This document shows positions 55,897 through 64,000 of a stretch of 64,000 nt of DNA, piece after piece. The notes under the pieces were generated by a model that was not told the origin of the DNA, searched no databases, and saw only the letters and a program-made list of their open reading frames with translations. Each line of letters starts with the position of its first letter. Within the stretch, counting starts at the first letter, position 1. The stretch lies in contig NZ_CP017916.1 of assembly GCF_002119525.1 (NCBI RefSeq), positions 248,001 to 312,000 of the forward strand. The letters are read 5' to 3'. Made by a program: the position numbers and the translations under genes. Origin of the DNA: Vibrio syngnathi. GTDB taxonomy: Bacteria > Pseudomonadota > Gammaproteobacteria > Enterobacterales > Vibrionaceae.

Positions 55897-56862
55897 ATGT
55901 CACAGCCTTTTTCAATTGCCATTCATGGTGGTGCAGGCACCATCTTACGAGAGCAAATGAGCGATGAATTAAAAACAGGCATTACCGAGGCTTTGGAAAA
56001 GTCGGTTTTGGCTGGCTATCAAGTTTTGCAATCGGGTGGCGATGCGCTAGATGCAGTGGTTGCGTCAGTCAAGGTGATGGAAGACAGCCCGCATTTTAAT
56101 GCCGGTAAAGGCTCTGTTTTAACTCATGATGAATTTGTTGAGATGGATGCCTCTGTGATGCACGGGCGCGAAATGGATGCGGGTGCTATTGCCGGTGTCC
56201 GCCATATCAAAAACCCAATTGAGCTTGCGCGTGATGTGATGCTAAAAAGCGATCATGTGCTGCTGATTGGTGAAGGTGCAGAGAAGTTTGCGTTTGAACA
56301 CGACTACACCTTTACCGAGCAAGATTACTTCTTTACTGAGCGTCGTTATGACCAACTTCAGTCGATGAAAGAGAAAGGTATCTTTGCTTTGTCGGAAGCA
56401 AAATATGATGAAGAGCAAGCTGATAAATACCCAGACGACAAGAAATACGGCACGGTTGGTGCGGTCGCATTAGACCAAGCCGGAAACTTAGCGGCAGCAA
56501 CCAGCACAGGTGGCGTAACCAATAAGAAATACGGCCGTGTAGGTGATTCTCCTATTATTGGTGCAGGCACTGTTGCTGAAAATGGCAACGTGGCCGTTTC
56601 AACGACAGGAATGGGCGAGTTCTTTCTACGTAAAATGGTTGCCAGTGATGTAGCAGCACGAATGCGTTATCTCAAAGAAGATGTGCACACGGCTTGTGAA
56701 ACGATCATTCAAGGTGAATTGAAAACCATGGGCGGAGAAGGTGGCTTGATTGCTATTGATGGCCAAGGTGATATCCACTTCGGTATGAACAGTTCAGGGA
56801 TGTATCGTGCGAGTGTTGATACTAGTGGCTGCGTGGAAGTGAAAATTTATGCCGATGACTAA
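55897..56862 (+). CDS. iaaA: Isoaspartyl peptidase / L-asparaginase
   Basis: Ntn hydrolase (plant-type asparaginase) that cleaves isoaspartyl dipeptides and asparagine. 321 residues. IHGGAGT near the start; self-cleavage should occur before the threonine of GTVGAVALD (about residue 187), whose Thr is the nucleophile; ATSTGG and GTGEF-like NGMGEF follow. It lacks a signal peptide, so acts in the cytoplasm. Not part of the E. coli order here; it is inserted between slyD and slyX. Single gene with its own terminator. Confidence 0.93.
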   Translation: MSQPFSIAIHGGAGTILREQMSDELKTGITEALEKSVLAGYQVLQSGGDALDAVVASVKVMEDSPHFNAGKGSVLTHDEFVEMDASVMHGREMDAGAIAGVRHIKNPIELARDVMLKSDHVLLIGEGAEKFAFEHDYTFTEQDYFFTERRYDQLQSMKEKGIFALSEAKYDEEQADKYPDDKKYGTVGAVALDQAGNLAAATSTGGVTNKKYGRVGDSPIIGAGTVAENGNVAVSTTGMGEFFLRKMVASDVAARMRYLKEDVHTACETIIQGELKTMGGEGGLIAIDGQGDIHFGMNSSGMYRASVDTSGCVEVKIYADD

Positions 56863-56913
56863 GTTTGTATTGGCTTAACTGGCTTTAGTTGAATTAGCGC
56901 AGGTTAAACAAAC

Positions 56914-56947
56914 AAAAGGGCGACAGATAAGCATCTGTCGCCCTTTT
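56914..56947. terminator. Bidirectional terminator after iaaA
   Basis: Perfect 15-bp stem AAAAGGGCGACAGAT-AAGC-ATCTGTCGCCCTTTT. Serves the convergent genes iaaA and slyX. Confidence 0.9.
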
Positions 56948-57044
56948 AGTTTTCTATGTCCCGTCCTAAAATGTGTTTACACATCGACGACGAGAGACTA
57001 ACGATATGCGTCGCTAGAATTAATTCGTTACCTTTAAACCGCAC

Positions 57045-57272
57045 TTAATAGTGTGGAGGTGGTGTCTCTTCTGATGCGTCTGCTAAGTTAGAGCCATCCA
57101 TATTTTTCACTTTGCCCACCACGAACTTCATCTGGTCTTGCATTCTCGTGATCAACATTTGTTGCTGGCTAAGCGCTTCATTGAGTTCTTCAATGGTCTG
57201 TTCTTGGAAAGCTAGCTGACACTCTAGGTCATTTACGCGGCTTTCTAGTTGTTCAACTCGCTTTTCTGTCAT
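57045..57272 (-). CDS. slyX: SlyX protein
   Basis: 75 residues, a coiled coil throughout (VEQLESRVNDLE ... IEELNEALSQQ) and the conserved C-terminal TPPPHY. Function unknown. The frame starts seven codons earlier, inside the upstream gene; ATG 57272 gives MTEKRVEQLE, the family start. It starts 5 bp after the stop of the WD40 lipoprotein gene, so both are probably on one mRNA. Confidence 0.92.
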   Translation of the reverse strand: MTEKRVEQLESRVNDLECQLAFQEQTIEELNEALSQQQMLITRMQDQMKFVVGKVKNMDGSNLADASEETPPPHY

Positions 57273-57277
57273 CGTTC

Positions 57278-58255
57278 TTAATCCACATTCCAAGCTTGGG
57301 CAATGCCCGCTGAGGTGCCCGATATCACACGGTTCTTATCATCAAAGGCTGCATCATACACTACAGCACGAGGAGGGCGAGCATCTTTTAGTGGCTCAGC
57401 ATCGTGGCGAGAAATTCGTTTTCCATCTTGAGTATTCCACACGCTCACTTGGCTTGATGGCGTACCCGTCACCAACATACTGCCGTCGTCAGAAAAGCGA
57501 GCACTGGAGAATATCAGCTGTCGAGACCAGCTCTGCAATTGCGCTTGAGGTTCACCCGTTTCTAGATCCCAGATCATCGCTTGATTGCCGCCATCGGAGG
57601 TGAAAGCAAATTCTCCATCCCGTTGTAGCGCAACTCGTACGACTCTTTGTTCATGTTCAAAGGTACGTATGACCAAGCCTGATTCGGTATCCCAAAGGTA
57701 AGCTTTGTAGTCGTTACCGCCTGATAATGCGTAGCGCCCATTCGAAGATAGGGAGACGGAATTAACTTTTTCTCGGTGAGCGAGGAACTCCAGACGGCGT
57801 CCGGTGACTAAGTCCACATAGATAGCTTTACCATTAGATAGGCCCAGCAGTACTTTTTCACCATTGCTAGAGATATCAACATCACGAATTAAGCCATCGG
57901 AAATCGACCATAGCCCTTCAGCTTGTGTCCAAGATAAGTCCCAAACGGCGAAATTCATCTGACTGGCGGTAATGGCAAAGCGACCATTGTCAGAGATGCG
58001 AATACGGGATACTTGATTTTCGGATTGATCTTGTGGACCAAGCTGAGCCAGTTCTTTGTCTTGGACAAGATCCCAAAGCAGCAGCTGTTTTTGCTGCGAG
58101 TAGAGTAGGGCGAAGCGTCCATCTCTGCTTAACGCAAAGCTGGTGGCACCATTGGGTTCAATTTCCCAGCGTTGATCATCATCTTGGAAGAAAAAGCAGC
58201 CATTTAACAAGGTGATGACAATCGTACATAGCAATGAGTGGAAAAATATTCGCAT
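57278..58255 (-). CDS. WD40-repeat lipoprotein
   Basis: 325 residues: signal peptide with lipobox LLNGC (Cys 20) and then about six or seven WD40 blades, each with the pattern S-x-DGR(F/Y)A and a Trp-Asp or similar end (LLWDL, AVWDLS, YLWDTE, MIWDLE, VWNTQDG, QAWNVD). It would form a periplasmic beta-propeller attached to a membrane, probably by Asp-Asp-type sorting signals not analysed here. Role unknown; a scaffold for protein binding is likely. ATG 58255 is preferred to 58264. It precedes slyX by 5 bp. Confidence 0.88.
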   Translation of the reverse strand: MRIFFHSLLCTIVITLLNGCFFFQDDDQRWEIEPNGATSFALSRDGRFALLYSQQKQLLLWDLVQDKELAQLGPQDQSENQVSRIRISDNGRFAITASQMNFAVWDLSWTQAEGLWSISDGLIRDVDISSNGEKVLLGLSNGKAIYVDLVTGRRLEFLAHREKVNSVSLSSNGRYALSGGNDYKAYLWDTESGLVIRTFEHEQRVVRVALQRDGEFAFTSDGGNQAMIWDLETGEPQAQLQSWSRQLIFSSARFSDDGSMLVTGTPSSQVSVWNTQDGKRISRHDAEPLKDARPPRAVVYDAAFDDKNRVISGTSAGIAQAWNVD

Positions 58256-58386
58256 CACATCCAATAATCCGGTTTGTGTCGAAAGACATATGACTAGTAT
58301 ATTGTTATAACTAACGTATTCACACCAATCTAATCATTAGATTTGTGCACAATAACCAATGGCTTGGCCATTAATTGGAGAATTCA

Positions 58387-59163
58387 ATGAAATCAGTTTT
58401 AAAAGTATCACTGCTTGCCGCAACGGTTATGCTAGCAGTTGGTTGTCAGAAAGAAGAACCAAAGGCAGAAGCTCCACAGGTAGAAGAAGTTAAAGTTGCA
58501 GCAGTAAACTTTAAAACAGAAGATGACAAAGCGGCATACGCAATCGGTGTATCTTTCGCTAATTACTTAAGCACAAGCATTGATAAGCCAAGCGAGCTAG
58601 GTATTAACCTAGACAAAGCGATGGTTCTTCAAGGTATCGAAGACGTATTCGCAGAGAAGACGGCACTTAACGAAGAAGAGACTCGCGCAGCTCTTGAAGC
58701 TCTAGACAAACGTGTTGCTGAAACGATGCAAGCACAAGCGGCAGAAAAGTCAGCAGAAGTGAAGAAGGCGGGTGATGACTTCCGCGCTGAGTTCGCTAAA
58801 ACTGAAGGCGTTAAGCAAACTGAATCTGGTCTACTTTACCAAGTAATGACGGCTGGGGAAGGCGCTTCTCCAAAAGACACTGATACGGTTCAAGTACACT
58901 ACAAAGGTACGCTAACAGACGGTACTCAGTTCGACAGCTCTTACGATCGTGGCGAACCAGCAACATTCCCACTAAACCGCGTAATCCCAGGCTGGACTGA
59001 AGGTGTACAACTGATGCAAGTGGGTTCTAAGTACAAGTTCGTTATCCCGCCAGAGCTAGCATACGGTGAGCAAGATACACCGACTATCCCAGCTAACTCG
59101 ACGCTAGTATTCGAAGTAGAGCTACTAAACATCGATAACGCTGAAGCAGCTCCTGCACAGTAA
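58387..59163 (+). CDS. fkpA: FKBP-type prolyl isomerase FkpA
   Basis: Periplasmic folding catalyst with chaperone activity. 258 residues: signal sequence, helical dimerisation domain (about 40-135) and FKBP domain (about 145-250: [26 protein letters not shown]). The signal ends AVGC (Cys 20), which could be a lipobox, unlike E. coli FkpA which is soluble; the -3 Ala is not ideal, so this is uncertain. The TTG at 58375 is in frame but ATG 58387 has GGAG before it. Divergent from the WD40 lipoprotein. Confidence 0.95.
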   Translation: MKSVLKVSLLAATVMLAVGCQKEEPKAEAPQVEEVKVAAVNFKTEDDKAAYAIGVSFANYLSTSIDKPSELGINLDKAMVLQGIEDVFAEKTALNEEETRAALEALDKRVAETMQAQAAEKSAEVKKAGDDFRAEFAKTEGVKQTESGLLYQVMTAGEGASPKDTDTVQVHYKGTLTDGTQFDSSYDRGEPATFPLNRVIPGWTEGVQLMQVGSKYKFVIPPELAYGEQDTPTIPANSTLVFEVELLNIDNAEAAPAQ

Positions 59164-59202
59164 TATCAGTTCACAACCTCGTACTAAATACGTTGATTGA
59201 AT

Positions 59203-59233
59203 AAAAAGCCTAACTTTAAGTTAGGCTTTTTTT
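59203..59233 (+). terminator. Terminator after fkpA
   Basis: Stem AAAAAGCCTAACT / AGTTAGGCTTTTT around TTA, followed by more T residues. Confidence 0.9.
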
Positions 59234-59367
59234 ATGACTTGAATATGAGTATTTGATTTTTAAACTTGTTCTAAATCACTAGTTGCAATGTTAGCTAGGT
59301 GTGCAATTAAAATTTTCTGATAAACTTACATAAATTTGTTGATTTTTCACACGAAGGTAAGGAATAA

Positions 59368-60093
59368 GTGACTACTACAGAAACAGTCAATGCGGACATG
59401 TTACTCGAAATGGAATCAGTCCATGTCATGCCATTCAGTGAACACGATAAAATTATCTTAAGATCTTATGAGGCCGTAGTTGATGGTATTGCGAGTCTGA
59501 TCGGTCCGTTTTGTGAAATCGTTTTACACTCTTTAGAAGACCTCAATACTTCGGCGATTAAAATTGCCAATGGTGAAAATACAGGTCGTCAGGTTGGTTC
59601 GCCAATCACCGATCTTGCATTGAAGATGTTGAAAGATATTGAAGGTTCTAAGCGTAACTTCTCTCGTTCATATTTTACTCGCGCTAAAGGCGGGGTACTA
59701 ATGAAGTCGATCACGGTTGCTATCCGCAATGGTGAAGACCGAGTGATTGGCTTACTGTGTATTAACGTGAACTTAGATGCGCCATTCTCACAAGTGCTGC
59801 AATCTTTCATGCCTACGCAAGACGCGGACGAAGCTGCGTCATCTGTTAACTTTGCTAGTGATGTTGAAGAACTTGTCGACCAAACGGTTGAACGCACGAT
59901 TGAAGAAATCAATGCAGACAAATCTGTATCGAACAACACCAAAAATCGCCAAATCGTGATGGAGCTATACGACAAAGGTATTTTCGACATCAAAGACGCG
60001 ATTAACCGTGTTGCTGAGCGATTGAATATCTCTAAGCACACAGTGTACTTGTACATCCGCCAACGTAAAACAGAGGATGAAGAGGGTTGTTAA
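59368..60093 (+). CDS. yheO: YheO-like PAS-HTH transcriptional regulator
   Basis: 241 residues: an N-terminal PAS-like domain of the YheO type (about 25-145: [32 protein letters not shown]) and a C-terminal helix-turn-helix (about 195-235: [29 protein letters not shown]). Predicted regulator; its ligand is unknown. The start is GTG at 59368 with AAGGAA before it. It overlaps tusD by 7 bp and precedes tusDCB in E. coli too, so it may control or sense something tied to tRNA thiolation. Confidence 0.9.
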   Translation: MTTTETVNADMLLEMESVHVMPFSEHDKIILRSYEAVVDGIASLIGPFCEIVLHSLEDLNTSAIKIANGENTGRQVGSPITDLALKMLKDIEGSKRNFSRSYFTRAKGGVLMKSITVAIRNGEDRVIGLLCINVNLDAPFSQVLQSFMPTQDADEAASSVNFASDVEELVDQTVERTIEEINADKSVSNNTKNRQIVMELYDKGIFDIKDAINRVAERLNISKHTVYLYIRQRKTEDEEGC

Positions 60094-60476
60094 GCTATAC
60101 ACTCTTAGTTAATGGGCCCGTTTACGGCTCACAATCCGCAAGAAGTGCTTATCAGTTTGCCGTGGCTCTATTGAAACAGGGCCACAAACTTCACAGTGTG
60201 TTCTTCTATCAAGACGGCGTCAGCAATGGCTCTGGCATTACTGTACCTGCTAACGATGAATTTGATTTGGCTGCCGCTTGGCAAAAACTGGCGGACGAGC
60301 ACAATGTTAGCCTTGAAACGTGTGTGGCTGCGGCGCTAAGGCGTGGAGTGATCAGCACTGAAGAAGCGGCGCAACATCAGTTAAGCGCATATAATCTAGC
60401 GTCTGGATTCACTCAGGCCGGCTTAGGGAGTTTATCTGAAGCGCTATTAACACAAGATAGGGTTGTGCAGTTTTGA
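60087..60476 (+). CDS. tusD: Sulfurtransferase subunit TusD
   Basis: Part of TusBCD, which relays sulfur from TusA to TusE for 2-thiouridine at tRNA position 34. 129 residues, DsrE fold. The sulfur-carrying cysteine is in [11 protein letters not shown] (about residue 79). Starts with TTG inside the end of yheO, so translation is coupled; no separate strong ribosome site. Overlaps tusC by 4 bp. Confidence 0.93.
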   Translation: MLSYTLLVNGPVYGSQSARSAYQFAVALLKQGHKLHSVFFYQDGVSNGSGITVPANDEFDLAAAWQKLADEHNVSLETCVAAALRRGVISTEEAAQHQLSAYNLASGFTQAGLGSLSEALLTQDRVVQF

Positions 60477-60829
60477 GTAAATTGGCCTTTATATTTAACA
60501 GCTTCCCTCATACAACGGCTGCGGGTAGGGAAGGGCTAGACGCATTGTTAGCGGCTTCAGCTTACAGTGAAGACATTAGCGTATTCTTTGTCGGTGATGG
60601 CGTTACACAGCTTCTCAAGGCGCAACAGCCTGATGAATCCCTATCACGTGACTATATTTCTGCATTCAAGCTTATGGACCTCTACGACATCGAGCAGGTT
60701 TACGTGTGCCAACATAGCCTCAATCAGTTTGGTCTCTCGACCGATAACCTACTGATCGATGTGACTGCGCTAGAAATGAATGAGTTGACGCAGAAGTTAG
60801 CTCAGAGCCAAAAAATACTGACTTTCTAG
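60473..60829 (+). CDS. tusC: Sulfurtransferase subunit TusC
   Basis: 118-residue DsrF-like member of Tus[26 protein letters not shown] is the family N-terminus and the FVGDGV strand follows. Start TTG overlaps the tusD stop (TTGA, 60473-60476). Does not carry the catalytic cysteine; it supports the hexamer. Eight bp separate it from tusB. Confidence 0.92.
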   Translation: MSKLAFIFNSFPHTTAAGREGLDALLAASAYSEDISVFFVGDGVTQLLKAQQPDESLSRDYISAFKLMDLYDIEQVYVCQHSLNQFGLSTDNLLIDVTALEMNELTQKLAQSQKILTF

Positions 60830-60837
60830 GGAACGTT

Positions 60838-61113
60838 ATGCTTCATATTGTAAAATCAGTAGACAAACTCAAGCTTGCATTGACGTACTCACAACAAAAG
60901 GATCATATCCTTTTGGTTGAAGATGCGGTGTATGTTTGCCTTCCAAATCATGAGTTATTCAATCAAATCTCAACCGTTGAACATGTGTCGGTATTAAAAA
61001 CAGATCTTTATAGCCGAGGTTTACAACAACTTGCTTCAAGCGCTCTGGATCAAGTGGACTTCGATGGATTCGTAAAACTGACTGTTTTGAACGATAAATC
61101 AGTCACTTGGTAG
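60838..61113 (+). CDS. tusB: Sulfurtransferase subunit TusB
   Basis: 91-residue DsrH-like third subunit of TusBCD. MLHIVKSVDKL at the N-terminus, LLVEDAVY (about 33) and the C-terminal FVKLTVLNDKSVTW are family features. ATG follows AGGGAAC. Last gene of yheO-tusDCB; the str operon promoter follows after about 70 bp. Confidence 0.9.
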   Translation: MLHIVKSVDKLKLALTYSQQKDHILLVEDAVYVCLPNHELFNQISTVEHVSVLKTDLYSRGLQQLASSALDQVDFDGFVKLTVLNDKSVTW

Positions 61114-61185
61114 CTGTATTTTATCAGTGTGGTTAAAAAAAGACCATCCTGAGCTCTAGACGGCTAAAAAAGATCTGTATATTTC

Positions 61186-61214
61186 TTGACACACATCCCA
61201 CTGCTGAATAGAAT
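61186..61214 (+). promoter_or_regulatory. Strong sigma-70 promoter of the str operon
   Basis: TTGACA (61186-61191), 17 bp, TAGAAT (61209-61214). Close to the ideal promoter, with GCGTCCC after the -10 region where stringent GC-rich discriminators lie. It starts about 80 bp before rpsL. Confidence 0.85.
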
Positions 61215-61291
61215 TTTGCGTCCCTATTTACACTATGTGTAATAGGGCTAGATTTTTCATCAAGCTTACTTTCAAGTAAATCAGGAGCTAG

Positions 61292-61669
<378 letters not shown>

Positions 61670-61773
61670 TGCGTCTTTTTTTTAAAAGAAAGCGTTAAGT
61701 AAGGCCAAACACTATTTATTTATTATTCTGAAAAGTTTTGGAAAAAACCTGAAGAAGACAACGGAGAAATTCC

Positions 61774-62244
61774 ATGCCACGTCGTCGCGTTATAGGCCAG
61801 CGTAAGATCCTTCCAGATCCTAAGTTCAAATCTGAACTGCTGGCAAAATTCGTTAACATCCTTATGGTTGACGGAAAAAAATCTACTGCAGAGAAGATTG
61901 TTTACACTGCACTAGAAGTTATGGCTGAGAAATCTGGTAAAGATCACTTAGCTGTATTTGAAGAAGCTCTTGAAAATGTTCGTCCAGCGGTAGAAGTTAA
62001 ATCTCGCCGTGTGGGTGGTTCAACTTACCAAGTACCTGTAGAAGTTCGTCCGGTTCGCCGTAACGCTCTTGCTATGCGTTGGGTAGTTGAAGCTGCGCGT
62101 AAGCGTGGTGAAAAATCTATGGCTCAACGCCTAGCTGCTGAAATGCTAGACGCGTCTGAGAACAAAGGTACTTCGGTTAAGAAACGTGAAGACGTTCACC
62201 GTATGGCTGACGCAAACAAAGCGTTCGCACATTACCGCTGGTAA
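61774..62244 (+). CDS. rpsG: 30S ribosomal protein S7
   Basis: Binds 16S rRNA to start assembly of the 30S head. 156 residues, starting [18 protein letters not shown]. In E. coli S7 also represses its own operon by binding the rpsL-rpsG gap; here that gap is about 100 nt and could hold such a structure, but I did not identify it. ATG follows CGGAGA. It ends before a structured 166-nt gap to fusA. Confidence 0.98.
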   Translation: MPRRRVIGQRKILPDPKFKSELLAKFVNILMVDGKKSTAEKIVYTALEVMAEKSGKDHLAVFEEALENVRPAVEVKSRRVGGSTYQVPVEVRPVRRNALAMRWVVEAARKRGEKSMAQRLAAEMLDASENKGTSVKKREDVHRMADANKAFAHYRW

Positions 62245-62253
62245 TACCTTTTT

Positions 62254-62279
62254 AGTGCTGCAAGTTTCCTTGCAGCACT
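62254..62279 (+). other. Perfect hairpin after rpsG
   Basis: AGTGCTGCAAG-TTTC-CTTGCAGCACT (62254-62279), perfect 11-bp stem, followed by TCTTTAG. No strong T run, so it should not stop transcription before fusA. Confidence 0.6.
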
Positions 62280-62283
62280 TCTT

Positions 62284-62381
62284 TAGTTCCTATGCTTATG
62301 CTAGGAACTATTGCTATTTCTAGGGCAAGCACTTTTTAGCGAAGTATCGCTTTTAGCGCATAATCTAGACATAGCAATAGT
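62284..62381 (+). other. Competing structures before fusA
   Basis: Hairpin TAGTTCCTA / TAGGAACTA (62284-62310), perfect 9-bp stem. Its right arm overlaps ACTATTGCTAT (62307-62317), which is perfectly complementary to ATAGCAATAGT (62371-62381). Between these arms is a small hairpin AGCGA-AGTA-TCGCT (62338-62351) with TTTT after it. The two long pairings share four bases (62307-62310), so they compete only at that edge. Confidence 0.5.
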
Positions 62382-62410
62382 CCCTAAGTCTCTAATAAGA
62401 GGATTCAACC

Positions 62411-64000
62411 GTGGCTCGTAAAACTCCTATTGAGCAATACCGTAATATCGGTATCGTTGCTCACGTAGATGCAGGTAAAACAACCACAAGTGAACGTATT
62501 CTGTTCTATACCGGTCTTTCTCACAAAATCGGCGAAGTTCACGATGGTGCAGCAACCATGGATTGGATGGAGCAAGAGCAAGAGCGCGGTATTACGATCA
62601 CTTCAGCAGCAACTACTACGTTTTGGCGTGGTATGGAAGCTCAGTACTCTGACCACCGTATTAATATCATCGACACTCCGGGGCACGTTGACTTCACAAT
62701 CGAAGTAGAACGTTCTCTGCGTGTGCTTGATGGTGCAGTTGTTGTGTTCTGTGGCTCATCTGGTGTTGAACCTCAGTCAGAGACTGTATGGCGTCAAGCT
62801 GATAAGTACCAAGTTCCACGTATGGTTTTCGTTAATAAAATGGACCGTACAGGCGCAGACTTCTTGCGTGTAGTTGAACAGATCAAGGATCGCCTAGGCG
62901 CAACTCCTGTTCCAATTCAACTGAACATTGGTGCTGAAGAAAACTTCCAAGGCGTTGTCGATCTTATCAAGATGAAGGCGATTAACTGGAACGAAGCTGA
63001 CCAAGGCATGACTTTCACGTACGAAGATATTCCTGCAGACATGCAAGAAATGGCTGAAGAATATCGTACAGAACTTGTTGAAGCTGCTGCAGAAGCAAAT
63101 GAAGAGCTGATGGATAAGTACCTTGAAGAAGGTGAACTAACAGAAGCTGAAATCAAACAAGGTCTCCGTACTCGTACCCTTAATAATGAAATCGTACTTG
63201 CTACATGTGGTAGTGCATTCAAAAACAAAGGTGTACAAGCTGTTCTAGATGCAGTTGTTGACTTCCTTCCTTCTCCAGTCGATGTACCTGCAATTAAGGG
63301 TATCGATGATGACGAGAATGAAATTGAGCGTCACGCGGACGACAAAGAACCGTTCTCAGCGCTAGCATTTAAAATTGCAACAGACCCATTTGTTGGTACT
63401 TTAACTTTCATCCGTGTTTACTCTGGTGTTGTTGAAAGCGGTAAAACAGCTTACAACTCTGTGAAGAAGCAACGTGAACGTTTAGGGCGCATTGTTCAAA
63501 TGCACTCAAACAAACGTGAAGAAGTAAAAGAAGTACGAGCAGGTGACATCGCAGCCATTATCGGCCTGAAAGATGTTACTACTGGTGAAACTCTGTGTGA
63601 CCAGAACCATAAAATTGTTCTTGAACGTATGGAATTCCCAGATCCAGTTATTCAGATCGTTGTAGAGCCTCGCTCGCAAGCTGATCAAGATAAAATGACT
63701 ATCGCGTTAGGTAAGCTAGCGGCAGAAGATCCATCGTTCCGTGTTGAAACGGATGACGAAACTGGCCAGACACTAATCTCTGGTATGGGTGAACTGCACT
63801 TAGATATCATCGTTGACCGCATGAAACGTGAATTCAGCGTGAACTGCAACGTTGGTAATCCGCAAGTTGCTTATCGTGAAACCATTCGTGGTACAGCGAA
63901 AGCTGAAGGTAAATTTATCCGCGAACATGGTGGTAAAGGACAGTACGGTCACGTGTGGCTGAAACTGGAACCATCAGAAGCCGGGGAAGGCTTTGTCTTC
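62411..64000 (+). CDS. fusA: Elongation factor G, 3' end missing
   Basis: Ribosomal translocase GTPase. The first 530 codons are visible and open to the window edge. G1 [13 protein letters not shown] (about 17-29), switch-2 DTPGHVDF (about 88-95) and NKMDRTGAD (about 142-150) are present, and domain IV begins near the end. The start is GTG 62411 with AAGAGG upstream, as in enterobacterial fusA. It is the third str operon gene; tuf is expected to follow beyond the window. Confidence 0.97.
   Translation, partial: MARKTPIEQYRNIGIVAHVDAGKTTTSERILFYTGLSHKIGEVHDGAATMDWMEQEQERGITITSAATTTFWRGMEAQYSDHRINIIDTPGHVDFTIEVERSLRVLDGAVVVFCGSSGVEPQSETVWRQADKYQVPRMVFVNKMDRTGADFLRVVEQIKDRLGATPVPIQLNIGAEENFQGVVDLIKMKAINWNEADQGMTFTYEDIPADMQEMAEEYRTELVEAAAEANEELMDKYLEEGELTEAEIKQGLRTRTLNNEIVLATCGSAFKNKGVQAVLDAVVDFLPSPVDVPAIKGIDDDENEIERHADDKEPFSALAFKIATDPFVGTLTFIRVYSGVVESGKTAYNSVKKQRERLGRIVQMHSNKREEVKEVRAGDIAAIIGLKDVTTGETLCDQNHKIVLERMEFPDPVIQIVVEPRSQADQDKMTIALGKLAAEDPSFRVETDDETGQTLISGMGELHLDIIVDRMKREFSVNCNVGNPQVAYRETIRGTAKAEGKFIREHGGKGQYGHVWLKLEPSEAGEGFVF

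Overview
The window is a stretch of chromosome from a marine Vibrio, most likely the primary chromosome of a Splendidus- or Harveyi-type species. Genus-level signs are: aphA, the low-cell-density quorum-sensing regulator, beside ppc; an argininosuccinate lyase fused to an acetyltransferase (ArgH-ArgA); a hybrid peroxiredoxin-glutaredoxin divergent from oxyR; an Xds-type extracellular nuclease with a GlyGly-CTERM tail; and near-identity of Crp, S12 and S7 to enterobacterial versions. Gene order follows the long block shared by Vibrio and E. coli (mrcA-pilMNOPQ-aroKB-damX-dam-rpe-gph-trpS, then pabA-argD, crp-prkB-yheU-yheT-yheS-kefGB-yheV-slyD-slyX-fkpA-yheO-tusDCB-rpsL-rpsG-fusA). I see no phage, insertion sequence, CRISPR array, tRNA or rRNA.

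Layout. 1-4.5 kb: methionine biosynthesis (metB cut by the window edge, metL, metF behind three tandem MetJ boxes). 4.6-8.2 kb: aphA and ppc, leftward. 8.4-15.1 kb: arginine biosynthesis, argE divergent from argCBG, then the argH-argA fusion, with 21-bp-phased candidate ARG boxes in the argE/argC gap and before argH. 15.3-19.8 kb: a small membrane protein, a RidA-family protein, a dihydrolipoyl-dehydrogenase-like flavoprotein with a cysteine tail, and the peroxide module prx-grx/oxyR with an OxyR operator. 19.9-34.3 kb: cell wall and pilus genes (mrcA, pilMNOPQ), then the aroK-aroB-damX-dam-rpe-gph-trpS string. 34.7-39.8 kb: the least universal part, a secreted nuclease and a convergent Cache-GGDEF-EAL c-di-GMP protein. 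40.1-46.1 kb: pabA, then arginine/ornithine aminotransferase and catabolism (argD/astC, astA, astD) and a DUF1338 enzyme. 46.2-52.1 kb: crp, prkB, yheU, yheT, a TIGR02444 gene and the ABC-F ATPase yheS, all leftward. 52.2-59.2 kb: kefG-kefB, yheV, slyD, isoaspartyl peptidase, slyX with a WD40 lipoprotein, fkpA. 59.4-64 kb: yheO-tusDCB and the start of the str operon (rpsL, rpsG, fusA cut by the edge).

The genes are mostly housekeeping, but several link: MetJ, ArgR, OxyR and Crp targets can be read from sites in the DNA. Arginine synthesis and the succinyltransferase degradation route lie in the same window and share the aminotransferase ArgD/AstC. Xds may degrade extracellular DNA while the PilMNOPQ machine can support DNA uptake.

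I found no clearly new multi-gene system. The most interesting unexplained signals are in the gaps: degenerate 14-21 bp tandem repeats that begin at or span the stop codons of at least five unrelated genes (metL, metF, prx-grx, astD, kefB); competing RNA hairpins after argH and between rpsG and fusA; a nested inverted repeat between pilQ and aroK; and short perfect tandem arrays (8 bp and 7 bp) suited to strain typing.
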